NCBI GenBank assembly: GCA_946619625.1
Contig: CAMOMF010000117.1
Coordinates: forward strand, 1 to 32,816
DNA from: an uncultured Bacteroidales bacterium
Lineage (GTDB): Bacteria; Bacteroidota; Bacteroidia; Bacteroidales; Paludibacteraceae
Direction of reading: 5' to 3'
DNA: 32,816 nucleotides
Part shown: positions 15,627 through 23,900 of the stretch, one piece after another
Position numbering within the stretch: position 1 is the stretch's first letter
How the letters are laid out: each line of letters starts with the position of its first letter
Position numbers and translations under genes: made by a program
Notes under the pieces: model-generated
What the model saw: only the letters and a program-made list of their open reading frames with translations
The model's database searches: none
Told to the model about the DNA's origin: nothing

Positions 15627-18152
15627 TCAGTGTACAACCACAATGGTATTAAACAACTCTGTTTGCCCGTCAGGTAGGACCTTGAAGGACTGGAGCAGTA
15701 AACTATCCCTGCGTACGGTGACGCGGGTATAGGAAGGTGCACCGGGCTGTCCGAACATGCCTGTGAAGAGGTCGAAGTAGTTGTCCACCTTGTGGATATG
15801 TTTGGACGCATCCATTTCCTCACGCGTTAGGGGTGTGTACCGTTTGGCTCCACAAGTGGCTCCGATGAAATAGAGTGTGCCATCCTTGACGTTGTACGTA
15901 CCTCCGCGTCTGCCGGTGATGTTGCGTAGCGAGTCAACGGGAACGATTTCCTGTCCTTTGACAGCGGAGAGGATAGGCTTGCGCGTGTCGGGGTTGACTG
16001 GTCCGATGACCTCGTAGGTGTGGTCATGCCCCTGTAGGATGAGGTCCATGTGACAGTCTTTCATTACGGGCAGTAGGGTTGCCCTGAGGAGAGGTGTCTC
16101 TTTGTCGCGCTGGTGGTCGGAGCCGGAGAAGAGGTTTTTGTGGACAAGCCCGACCCGCCATTTGGCATTGGGTGCCTCCGCCACTTGCCGCCTGAACCAC
16201 CCGGCGAGGTCGCGCTGGAGGTACTCGGACGTAAGTGCCTCGTAACTATAATCGCCGCGCCAGAAATCCTGCTCGGAAAAGGCGATGAGTTGAAGGTCAC
16301 CATAGGTGAAACTATAGTTTATTCCGGCGAATTGCGGTCGCACGCGGGTCTGTGCATTGAAAGATGTGTCGGCATTGAAATGGTAGGTATAGTTGAGTAG
16401 TGGTGAGTCGTCGTGGTTGCCGTCGGTGGGAACGATAGGCATGAGCATGAGGACAGGCTTGAGCGCCTCTTCGAACCAGCGTTCCCATTCCCATTCGCTG
16501 TTATTGTGCGTGCCAGTATCGACAAAATCTCCGGGAAAGACACAGAAACGTGCGTCTTTTTCGTTCCGTGCCACTGCTTCGGCACAGAGGCGGGCTGCGT
16601 CGATATACTCCCGGTTCTGGATATGGCTGTCGGTCATGTAGATAAAAGAGAACTCGCCCTGGTTGCTGTCCGCGGTACGGAAATGTGCGATGGGACTCCA
16701 GTGCCCTTCGAATCCCACGCGATAAGAATAGGCAGTGCCGGGAAGGAGGTTGGTTGCGAGTGCTTTGTGGCTGACGTATCGGAAAGCGGTGTTCTTATCC
16801 ATGCGCGCCTTCTTGAGTATTCCGGATGAGGAGATGGCATAGTGTAGCGGCGGTGTGGTAGTGGGGGTGGCGGGAACGACGATGAGGTCTTTCCCATGAA
16901 AATCCGCGTCAGTTGCTTCGGGTCTTGGCAGAATCTGCACTTCGCCCTGATAGACGTTGTCGTTGGTGAACCAACAGAAAGCCATGCGTGTACGCGGGTC
17001 GCCATTGATATTAGCCACCATGCAATAAGGCTCGTCTTTTGCAACCAAGGTAGCGGTGTCGCTCAGCAGAAAAGCGATGAAAGAGGGGACGGTGTAATCC
17101 ACCGAACGATAGACCTTGTCCCCCACCCTTTTCCGGCATGGGAAGGTGAGAATATCGGTAGGCAGGTCGGGGCGTGGTGAGGCAGGGGGCATGCAGGCTA
17201 TCCGGTGCGTAGGCGCCCCTATGCGGTAGTCCGCCGCCAGCATGATATCCTCTTCCGCCGAGGTGATGGGAATGCCAACAAAAGTGGCGGGGTCGCGGAA
17301 ATGGGGTCCGTCAGCCGCCTCGTTATCGGGTGACAGCCAAGGTTTCTCGAAGAAATGCTCCTCGAAGCCCTCGTCCGCCCGACTGGTGCCGGAAGTGCTT
17401 TCGTCGGAGACATAATTGGACGGGTCGACGAAGCCATACTCTGAGCGGTTTCCCCAGAAGGTGCAGTCATAGACCGAACTCTCGGAGTGAATGCCTCCGT
17501 ATCGGTCGCCGTAACAGTTGGCTATGGTGCAGTGGATGAGTGTGCCGTCGAAGTTTGCCACTCCGCCTGCGTCCGGCCAGTTGTGTCCGGTGGCAGAGCA
17601 GTTATGGATAAGACAGTCTTCGAGTGTGGCTCCGAGCGCAGAGGCTTCGGGCAGGTTGCCCTTGATGAGGACTCCGCCACACTGCTCACCGCTACAGCCA
17701 CGAACGACACATCGGCGCAACACCACTTTGCCCCTGAGCCATGCGGCACCGCCCCGCTGGTCGTGGCGTGCGTTTTGCAGGATAAAATCCTCGACCAGAG
17801 TAGGCAAGAGGCAATCGTCCTCGCAGGTAATGAGACGCTGGTGCAAATCGGTACCATCGAGTACGGTCTTGGCCGTGTGCGTACGGGTGCGGTTGTCAGG
17901 TTCGAACGCCATGCAACCTCCGAAGATTGTCACGCCGTCCTTTAGTGTTATCCCCTCGTGAAAAGTGCCTTCCTCGACGAACAGGGTGTCCCCCGCCCGA
18001 CAGTTGTCCAATCCCAGACGAATGGTAGCCTGCGCCGTCTGCCATGATTTGCCATCATCGCCGTCAAACCCATCGGTGCGCACGTACCATGTTCTTGCCG
18101 ACACAGGCAGAGCCAGCAGGCAGAACAAGAGTATGTGAAGACGAGGTTTCAT
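15627..18152 (-). CDS. Exported beta-helix/metallophosphoesterase (paralogue 3)
   Basis: This protein has 841 aa from ATG at 18152; the frame is open upstream to 18197 but that start would put 15 polar residues before the signal peptide. The signal sequence MKPRLHILLFCLLALPVSA has no lipobox. Residues of about 20-330 are a right-handed beta-helix (TLFVEEGTFHEGITLKDG; GGAAWLRGKVVLRRCVVRGC). There is no Ig-like domain. The FN3-like and phosphoesterase part follows, with DSH (508-510), GDFVDTG, GNHDD (578-582) and GHDH (708-711). It ends at LFNTIVVVH with no tail, so it is probably periplasmic or exported by another route. It lies 87 nt downstream of the PfkB gene, in the same direction. Confidence 0.88.
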   Translation of the reverse strand: MKPRLHILLFCLLALPVSARTWYVRTDGFDGDDGKSWQTAQATIRLGLDNCRAGDTLFVEEGTFHEGITLKDGVTIFGGCMAFEPDNRTRTHTAKTVLDGTDLHQRLITCEDDCLLPTLVEDFILQNARHDQRGGAAWLRGKVVLRRCVVRGCSGEQCGGVLIKGNLPEASALGATLEDCLIHNCSATGHNWPDAGGVANFDGTLIHCTIANCYGDRYGGIHSESSVYDCTFWGNRSEYGFVDPSNYVSDESTSGTSRADEGFEEHFFEKPWLSPDNEAADGPHFRDPATFVGIPITSAEEDIMLAADYRIGAPTHRIACMPPASPRPDLPTDILTFPCRKRVGDKVYRSVDYTVPSFIAFLLSDTATLVAKDEPYCMVANINGDPRTRMAFCWFTNDNVYQGEVQILPRPEATDADFHGKDLIVVPATPTTTPPLHYAISSSGILKKARMDKNTAFRYVSHKALATNLLPGTAYSYRVGFEGHWSPIAHFRTADSNQGEFSFIYMTDSHIQNREYIDAARLCAEAVARNEKDARFCVFPGDFVDTGTHNNSEWEWERWFEEALKPVLMLMPIVPTDGNHDDSPLLNYTYHFNADTSFNAQTRVRPQFAGINYSFTYGDLQLIAFSEQDFWRGDYSYEALTSEYLQRDLAGWFRRQVAEAPNAKWRVGLVHKNLFSGSDHQRDKETPLLRATLLPVMKDCHMDLILQGHDHTYEVIGPVNPDTRKPILSAVKGQEIVPVDSLRNITGRRGGTYNVKDGTLYFIGATCGAKRYTPLTREEMDASKHIHKVDNYFDLFTGMFGQPGAPSYTRVTVRRDSLLLQSFKVLPDGQTELFNTIVVVH

Positions 18153-18200
18153 TTGTCGTTCGTTTTCGTTCGCAGGCGCGGAGACCTGCAGAGACAATTA

Positions 18201-18232
18201 TTTGGCACAGGCACGGAGAGTCGCGTACCCGG
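18201..18232. repeat. Dispersed intergenic repeat, copy B
   Basis: TTTGGCACAGGCACGGAGAG followed by TCGCGTACCCGG closely matches 27993-28026. Both copies sit immediately 3' of a minus-strand gene (PfkB here, the TamB fusion there). The copies differ by a few substitutions and a 2-nt length change. Confidence 0.55.
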
Positions 18233-18239
18233 ATCTTTT

Positions 18240-19187
18240 TTAACTCCAGCCGAACTGCTCGCGTCCTATGCGCTCGACCTCTTCGCGGGAAGTGAAGGCA
18301 GTAGTACCTCCGGCGGCGGTGGTGTTCACCGCACCGGTCATGTTCCCATATTGTTGGCAGAGGTCCAAGGGGTCTCCGGCAGCCAAGCGTGTGATGAATC
18401 CAGAGTTAAAAGAGTCCCCTGCGCCAATACAATCCACGACATGCTTGTTGAGCAGCGCAGGTTGCATGCGGTCGGGTTGTCCCTTGCGGATGAGGAGCGA
18501 TCCCCGGCTGCCACACTTGATAACAGCAGCATTGGCGTATGGGCGTATTTTCTCCACCGCCTCTTCGAGCGTTTGAGCATGTGTGAGGCACTTGAGTTCG
18601 GTTTCATTGGGCATGAAGACGGTGAGCATAGGCAGTACGGCTTGGTAGTCCAGGTCCCATTTCTCCATAGGGTCCCATTGGGTGTCGAGGGAAGTGGTGA
18701 CGCCGTTTGCTTTGCAGAGTTCCAAAATCATCATGAGGTCGCGCTTGACTCCGCTCTGCATGAAGATAGAGGATATATGAATATGTTTCGCCTCGGTGAA
18801 GACCTTGGGGTTGATATCTCCGAGAGACATGTAGTCCATGGCGCCCTGGTAGGTGAGGTTGGCACGGTCTTCGTCGTAACTCATGCAGATAGTGGCACCC
18901 GTGGCGTATTGGTCCTGCCGAATGAGGAAACGTGTGTCCACACCTTTCTTTTGGAGACTGGTCTCGACCAAATCGCCGAAACTATCATTGCCAATCATGC
19001 CGCAGAATGCCACTTTGGCTCCGAGCGCAGCAGCATTGGCGGCAAAGATAGCGGTGGAACTGCCCAAGGTGAGGGTCATCCGGTGTGCAAATTTCTCTTT
19101 GCCTATCTCGGGCTGACCATCTATCTGGTTGAGAATAAGGTCCACATTCAGTTCGCCTAAAGCGATAATATCAAATTTATTTAACAT
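18240..19187 (-). CDS. PfkB-family carbohydrate kinase
   Basis: This cytoplasmic sugar or sugar-phosphate kinase of the ribokinase/PfkB fold has 315 aa. The N-terminus FDIIALGELNVDLIL and the glycine segment LTLGSSTAIFAANAAALGAK fit family signature 1. Signature 2, CIGAGDSFNSGF, contains the catalytic Asp258. The chosen ATG at 19187 gives MLNKFDII; the frame is open to 19370 but that part lies inside the preceding gene. Substrate cannot be read from sequence. Next to AgaS-like and GatZ-like genes, a tagatose-6-phosphate kinase or amino-sugar kinase role is plausible (inference). The gap to the esterase gene is 35 nt. Confidence 0.88.
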   Translation of the reverse strand: MLNKFDIIALGELNVDLILNQIDGQPEIGKEKFAHRMTLTLGSSTAIFAANAAALGAKVAFCGMIGNDSFGDLVETSLQKKGVDTRFLIRQDQYATGATICMSYDEDRANLTYQGAMDYMSLGDINPKVFTEAKHIHISSIFMQSGVKRDLMMILELCKANGVTTSLDTQWDPMEKWDLDYQAVLPMLTVFMPNETELKCLTHAQTLEEAVEKIRPYANAAVIKCGSRGSLLIRKGQPDRMQPALLNKHVVDCIGAGDSFNSGFITRLAAGDPLDLCQQYGNMTGAVNTTAAGGTTAFTSREEVERIGREQFGWS

Positions 19188-19222
19188 TTTGGCATTTACA
19201 ATTTTATCGTTTATTTGTGCAT

Positions 19223-20632
19223 TTAGAGGAAACTGCGGAAGAAATTCCGTATCATACCATTCCAACCTGTGGGATAGGCATGTTGCATCTCGGGGTAGAA
19301 ATGGTACTCTTTCTTGCCGGCAGGCGTGAGGAGATTGTTGTAGGGTGCGATATTGGTGTGCGGCGGGCAAGTACCGTCCTGCAAGCCGCTGGTAGCCAAT
19401 ACGCCACAGGAGATACGCGTAGCCAGGTTTTTGGTATCGAAATAAGAGAGGAAGGCATACATCTGTTCGTCTGTCATCGTGCCTTTGTTCGCCTTGGCAG
19501 TCTCAGCAGGCCACGACACAATTCTAAAGTAATCAGGGTAGTCGCCGAGGAACGCCACATTGGGTGCAATGGCGGTGAAGGGATAGTCGCTAAGTGCAGC
19601 GGCAGCGTAACTGAGTGCTCCTCCCTGGCTGGATCCCTCGCCAAACAGGCGGGTCATGTCGCTTGACTGACGTGTAGCCATGAATCGTACCGCCTGCACG
19701 CAATCCATGAAAGCCCCACGATAGTAATAACTATCCTTATCGCCGAAATGATAGGCAAACCAATCGCCGTAGATGTTGACACAATCCTCAGTAACGCCCG
19801 GGTTCTGCGTGGAGGCGGGCCGATTGTTGAGATATTGTCCACGGTGGGATAGGTAGAACTCGGCAAACTCGGCAGAACTGCCGCCATCGGGGCACTCGCA
19901 TTTGCTTTTACTGCCCTGCGTGTCGTAACCGTAGAAGTGCATGATGACAGGATGTTGCTGCCCGTCTTGAGGCTCGCAGTAATATCCGCGGATAGTGACC
20001 GGTTCGCCCGTGAGACCGTCCGGAACAGAATGCATTTCGACCAAATATACTTTTCTTGCGGCAGTGCTCTTAGTGGTGATCTCTGTCAATTGTGCGTGCA
20101 TGTCCAATGTATCCAACTGCGCTTTGGCTGTTGCCCAGAAGTCGTCGAAGTCGAGCTGTTTATCAGGTGCGGAGACAATATCGAACGGGTCAATACCGAA
20201 CATGAACTGCGCGCGTGCCAGTTTGCCATTGACCACGCAGGTAGCCCGGTAAAAGCCGGGGCTGAGGTTGTCCGAAGTAGTCATGACGAAGTCCTGCGTA
20301 GTAGCACCTGCAACAGTAACGCTATCGGCAATTGTGCCCACAGTCTGCCACGTGTCAGTGACGAGTTTGATTTTTGCCTCGACCTTGACCGCCGCTTTGT
20401 TGGGATTTTCAATACGAATAGTGATTGCCGGTTTACCGCTGTATATCCAGTTCTCCGTAACAGGCACAGAGAGTTTGAGCAAGGACAAATCGGGCTGCTC
20501 TACAATCGTTGAATCCGAAGTTTGCTCTTCGTCAGGCCCGGAATTTGGGTCATTCCGGGGCGTGCACTTGCAACAACACGCCCCCAGAACGACCGCTAAC
20601 ACAACACACAAACTAAAAACATTCTTTTTCAT
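19223..20632 (-). CDS. CE7-type acetyl (xylan) esterase lipoprotein
   Basis: This exported lipoprotein of 469 aa has a signal peptide (MKKNVFSLCVVLAVVLGAC) followed by a Cys cluster (CCCKC), so the exact lipidated Cys is uncertain. Residues of about 45-150 form a beta-sandwich (NWIYSGKPAITIRIENPN). The alpha/beta-hydrolase part is of the AXE1/CE7 type (acetyl xylan esterase/cephalosporin deacetylase). It has the nucleophile motif GSSQGG with Ser335, Asp419 in GLQDGTCPPH, and His451 in EMQHAYP. The family removes O-acetyl groups from sugars. Its place between GatZ-like and PfkB genes suggests it de-acetylates the glycan whose sugars the operon uses. Confidence 0.87.
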   Translation of the reverse strand: MKKNVFSLCVVLAVVLGACCCKCTPRNDPNSGPDEEQTSDSTIVEQPDLSLLKLSVPVTENWIYSGKPAITIRIENPNKAAVKVEAKIKLVTDTWQTVGTIADSVTVAGATTQDFVMTTSDNLSPGFYRATCVVNGKLARAQFMFGIDPFDIVSAPDKQLDFDDFWATAKAQLDTLDMHAQLTEITTKSTAARKVYLVEMHSVPDGLTGEPVTIRGYYCEPQDGQQHPVIMHFYGYDTQGSKSKCECPDGGSSAEFAEFYLSHRGQYLNNRPASTQNPGVTEDCVNIYGDWFAYHFGDKDSYYYRGAFMDCVQAVRFMATRQSSDMTRLFGEGSSQGGALSYAAAALSDYPFTAIAPNVAFLGDYPDYFRIVSWPAETAKANKGTMTDEQMYAFLSYFDTKNLATRISCGVLATSGLQDGTCPPHTNIAPYNNLLTPAGKKEYHFYPEMQHAYPTGWNGMIRNFFRSFL

Positions 20633-20640
20633 AGCTCACC

Positions 20641-20688
20641 ACAAATAATTGACGATTGGACAAACGATTGACAATTGACAATTGATAA
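20641..20688. repeat. AT-rich heptamer repeats in the gap upstream of the esterase gene
   Basis: The spacer contains repeated ATTGACA/ATTGATA units (GATTGACAATTGACAATTG). The same type of ATT(G/A)(A/T)C(A/C)-like unit fills spacers at 7895-7925, 24987-25030, 25065-25081, 26611-26631 and 26671-26690. On the minus strand these lie just before start codons. Confidence 0.45.
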
Positions 20689-21933
20689 TTATTTCAGGTA
20701 GTCGTTTAGGTTTACTATATTGAAGGCATTATAATACTTGTCCATATTATGCTCGATACGCATGAGTACCACTTCTTCCGCCTGAATGCCAAGCCGCTGA
20801 AGGTTGTCGTACAGCATTTGTCGAGCCACCAGTGCCTCGGGTTTCTGCCAAATATACCGGCAGCCGGTCTTAACAAGCCAGAGTTGGCGCTCGGGTGTGC
20901 AGTCCTTGAGGTCCTTGCCCACCTCGTCGCCATGCAGCCATTTTTTCCAGCGTCCGGATTCGTACACGCATTGCCAGAGAACTTGGGTCATGCGGCTGAG
21001 TTGTGCCACTTTGCCCTCGGCGTGGAGTTTTTTCTCCTCTTCTTCGAGTTCAGCCAGTGCATCATACTCGTTCATAGTGAACTCGGGTCCCACATTGGCG
21101 GCGCCCATACCCGCCTTGGGATAGTCCTCGGGGTTGTCCACGTCGTCGGAGTAGTGTCCCTTGATATAACTGCCGTAGGGGCGTACCTTGGCGGTAAGTT
21201 TTCGTGCTACGTCTGCATCGAAGAAAGTGGTGTGGAGGTCTGTTCCCACTTTGCCCACGATGAAACAAGGCCAAACATCGTCCAGTCCCACCTCGTGGAG
21301 TCCGGCTTTGAGTCCCTCGAGGAAGGTGTCGAACGTTTTCTCGTCAGCGAGTCCGCCATGTACCTCTTCGGTGCCCACTTCGTAGGAGATGGGAGCGATA
21401 CCATGTGCTTTGCGGAAGTTCTCGGCGTGGAGAATCAGTTCCACCGTACGTTTTACGACCACGTGAATATCGATGATTTGTCCTTTAGGAAGGAAAATAT
21501 CCACAGTGGGGTCCACGTGAATGAGGTCGTAGCCGGCAAGTATAGCCGCCTCGTAACTCTCCTTGACCCCTTGCATTGCACGCTCGGTATCCCAACGTTC
21601 GATAGACTGTTTGTCCTTGAGCCATGGTCCACCATGGTCAATAGCCACCACATAGGGTCCTGTGTAGTGCACGGCAGCGGCTTCACGGGCAAGAATCTTG
21701 GTAAATTCAGCCTGTGTCATGCCGGTGTATCCGCCGTCGCAGTCCACTTGGTTGAGTGTAGTGGCGAAATAGATAGGCGAGTTGTTGCGCTTGGCAGCGC
21801 GGAATGACGCCTTAATTACCGACAAGGAGTTCGGGCATGCAGCAAACAAGGTGCGGGGTACTCCGGTTTTTTGCTTCAGTTCCTCCATTACGCGGAGGAT
21901 ATTTTCTGTCTTTTTCATATTGTTTTTAGACAT
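20689..21933 (-). CDS. GatZ/KbaZ-like tagatose-bisphosphate aldolase subunit family protein
   Basis: This 414-aa cytoplasmic protein belongs to the GatZ/KbaZ family (PF08013). Its members act as the non-catalytic subunit of class II tagatose-1,6-bisphosphate aldolase, and some have been proposed to be tagatose-6-phosphate kinases. Family features are TLFAACPNSLSVIKASFRAA near the N-terminus, IYFATTLNQVDCDGGYTGMT, and VVAIDHGGPWLKD, followed by DLIHVDPTVD and the CRYIWQKPEA segment near the C-terminus. The start ATG at 21933 is used; a second ATG at 21918 is also possible. It follows the AgaS-like gene by 43 nt. No GatY/KbaY catalytic partner is in this window. Confidence 0.88.
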   Translation of the reverse strand: MSKNNMKKTENILRVMEELKQKTGVPRTLFAACPNSLSVIKASFRAAKRNNSPIYFATTLNQVDCDGGYTGMTQAEFTKILAREAAAVHYTGPYVVAIDHGGPWLKDKQSIERWDTERAMQGVKESYEAAILAGYDLIHVDPTVDIFLPKGQIIDIHVVVKRTVELILHAENFRKAHGIAPISYEVGTEEVHGGLADEKTFDTFLEGLKAGLHEVGLDDVWPCFIVGKVGTDLHTTFFDADVARKLTAKVRPYGSYIKGHYSDDVDNPEDYPKAGMGAANVGPEFTMNEYDALAELEEEEKKLHAEGKVAQLSRMTQVLWQCVYESGRWKKWLHGDEVGKDLKDCTPERQLWLVKTGCRYIWQKPEALVARQMLYDNLQRLGIQAEEVVLMRIEHNMDKYYNAFNIVNLNDYLK

Positions 21934-21976
21934 TTAGAATTTTGCGAGAGAGCGAAATGGCGGCAGTGCAAGGAGG

Positions 21977-23092
21977 TTATTCATAGATAGTGACACCTTC
22001 CACAACGCGGTGGATATTGCCGCTGACGGATGGAGCGTCGGGGTTGAGATTGTGCGCCAGAGAAGCGTAGTAGCCCAGTAGTTGACCGACCAACACATAA
22101 GGTACGATACCGTAGAAATCGGTCTCCGCCTTGCTGTACGGCATTCGTACGGTGAGGTCGGCTTTGACCTCGGGTAGTTTGGGGTCTCCGGCGATGACGA
22201 TAATCTGTGCCACCGGCTTGTTGTTGCTATCCACTTGACGGACGAGGTCACGCTCGTAGCGAAGAACAGACTCTTCGTCGGTCATAAGATAGACAACGAT
22301 AGACTTGTTGTTTACCACCGCTTTGGGTCCGTGCCGGAAGCCAAGGAAACTATCAAACTTGCAGACTACGGCACCATCGGTAAGTTCCTGCAACTTGAGG
22401 TGGCACTCCTCGGCAATGCCCTTCAGAGCACCCGATCCCAAGAAAACTCCGCGCTCGAAAGGCCGCTCTGCAATTGTGCGTAATGCCTGTTCGTGAGTAG
22501 CGATGATGTACTCGGCATTCTTGACCGTTTTCTCAATCTTATCGGCATCGGCATCGAGTGTGTCCATATGCCCCAGCATGAGACATGTGAGCAACATGGT
22601 GGAGAAACTGCTGGTCATGGCGAGCGACTTGTCGTCGGTTTCTTCGGGCAATAAGATCAAGAGGATATTGTCCTTGCCGCTATTGGCAGCGAGTTTGCCG
22701 TCTTTGTTGCAGGTAATGTATATATGAGCAACATTCTTGCACAACTTGTTGGCGATATTCACCGCCCCCACACTTTCGGGACTGTTTCCAGAGCGGGCAA
22801 AACTGATAAGAAGCAGTGGCCTGTCCGCGTCCAAGAGGTACTCAGCATGCGTGATGAGATCGGTAGTGGGTATGGCACGAACATTGGTCCAGATACCTCG
22901 CATGACAGGTTCGATGGCATCGCCAATAAAGGCAGAAGTACCGGCACCGGTGAGCACAACATCTGTTTCGGGAGTAAGATATTTGTGCATGAAAGCACTA
23001 ATCTCATTCCGGGCTTTGAGCAACTGTTCGTGTTCTTTCCGCCACATAGCCGGCTGCTGGTGGATTTCATTAAAAGTAAATGAAGTTGTCAT
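21977..23092 (-). CDS. agaS: AgaS-like SIS-domain sugar isomerase/deaminase
   Basis: This cytoplasmic enzyme of 371 aa has two SIS (sugar isomerase) domains. The first shows VVLTGAGTSAFIGDA near residues 44-58 and LLISFARSGNSPESV near 93-107, with the Ser-rich sugar-phosphate loop. The second includes FLGSGALKGIAEECHLKLQE and FRHGPKAVV. AgaS converts galactosamine-6-phosphate to tagatose-6-phosphate with release of ammonia, or isomerises tagatose-6-phosphate. It is the first gene after the promoter/operator region and the likely head of the seven-gene operon. The family assignment is firm; the exact substrate is inferred from the GatZ and kinase neighbours. Confidence 0.88.
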   Translation of the reverse strand: MTTSFTFNEIHQQPAMWRKEHEQLLKARNEISAFMHKYLTPETDVVLTGAGTSAFIGDAIEPVMRGIWTNVRAIPTTDLITHAEYLLDADRPLLLISFARSGNSPESVGAVNIANKLCKNVAHIYITCNKDGKLAANSGKDNILLILLPEETDDKSLAMTSSFSTMLLTCLMLGHMDTLDADADKIEKTVKNAEYIIATHEQALRTIAERPFERGVFLGSGALKGIAEECHLKLQELTDGAVVCKFDSFLGFRHGPKAVVNNKSIVVYLMTDEESVLRYERDLVRQVDSNNKPVAQIIVIAGDPKLPEVKADLTVRMPYSKAETDFYGIVPYVLVGQLLGYYASLAHNLNPDAPSVSGNIHRVVEGVTIYE

Positions 23093-23126
23093 ATAAATGG
23101 AGTTTAGAATTATAGTAAAAAAAGAT

Positions 23127-23158
23127 GCAACGTGAAAAGATAAACCATTTCACGCTGC
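23127..23158. promoter_or_regulatory. Operator-like inverted repeat just downstream of the agaS promoter
   Basis: GCAACGTGAAA (23127-23137) and TTTCACGCTGC (23148-23158) are complementary with one mismatch, separated by 10 nt; the CGTGAAA/TTTCACG cores are perfect. The right arm touches the -7 box and the repeat covers the expected transcription start. A bound repressor here would block transcription. Confidence 0.55.
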
Positions 23159-23189
23159 AAAATTACTACAATTTCCCGAACTTTCGAAA
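23158..23189 (-). promoter_or_regulatory. Promoter of the agaS operon
   Basis: On the minus strand TAATTTTG (plus 23158-23165) matches the -7 consensus TAnnTTTG. A TTTC (plus 23186-23189) lies exactly 20 nt upstream at the -33 position, one base off TTTG. The rest of 23190-23314 is AT-rich and holds no gene. Confidence 0.6.
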
Positions 23190-23314
23190 CTATTTCTTAT
23201 GCTTTACAACATATTTTCGGAACACTCTATTATATTTCACTGATTTTAAGTTGTTTCAGTTGATTATTTGTTATTTCGTAACCTTTCGAAATGAAACCCT
23301 AAAAGAGCAGTCTA

Positions 23315-23884
23315 TTATTCCAAAACTATTTCGCCAAAGAATTCGGGTCGATGGAAATCGGGGTTGGGCAAGTGGATAGGCTGCCAACTGACGAAATGGG
23401 GTTTGGCTGTTTTGTCGGCACACTTGTAGAAATTCACCATCAGCTTTTGTGGGAAGCAGGGAGGCTGTTCGCGGAAGATGAGCCGTAGGGGGATTTGGAG
23501 TTCGACGTCCCAAATGAAGATACCGTCACGCTCTTCTATGAGTGCACGCGGGAAAGTGCAGCGGCGCTTGATAAGGGACATTTCTTCGGGAGGCAGTGGT
23601 CGGACCTCGTCTATGCGACTGAGGCGGCGTGAGGCAACCATCGCCCCAATGCAGTTGGTTTCGAAATTCATGTAATGCTTGTCGCCGGGCACTTGACAGA
23701 AGAACTCTACGCAGGAGTCTTCCCACACCGGCCCCTGGTCGCAGGTAGTAAGTGCGCGTAACTGCTCGCCCTGAACATGGAAGTGGAGGAAGAGCGATTC
23801 ATGGTCGTTGGTTAGTTCTACCGTCGTTTCGGGACAATAGGGGAAACGATCCGGCCAGTTGACTTGGTTGATGATGTATTTCAT
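23315..23884 (-). CDS. CBM9-like carbohydrate-binding protein without signal peptide
   Basis: This 189-aa protein resembles the carbohydrate-binding family 9-like proteins of Bacteroidetes. Features are the WPDRFPYCPETTVEL start, SLFLHFHVQGEQLRA, then VWEDSCVEFFCQVPGD, and HYMNFETNCIGAMVASRR, which together give the DSxVEFF-type strand pattern of this fold. The C-terminal FVSWQPIHLPNPDFHRPEFFG is also typical in kind. No signal peptide or membrane segment is visible, so it is predicted to stay in the cytoplasm, unusual for a glycan-binding module. It lies 16 nt downstream of the NahK-like kinase gene and is probably translated with it. The ligand is unknown. Confidence 0.78.
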   Translation of the reverse strand: MKYIINQVNWPDRFPYCPETTVELTNDHESLFLHFHVQGEQLRALTTCDQGPVWEDSCVEFFCQVPGDKHYMNFETNCIGAMVASRRLSRIDEVRPLPPEEMSLIKRRCTFPRALIEERDGIFIWDVELQIPLRLIFREQPPCFPQKLMVNFYKCADKTAKPHFVSWQPIHLPNPDFHRPEFFGEIVLE

Positions 23885-23900
23885 TGTTTTGAGATGGTTT

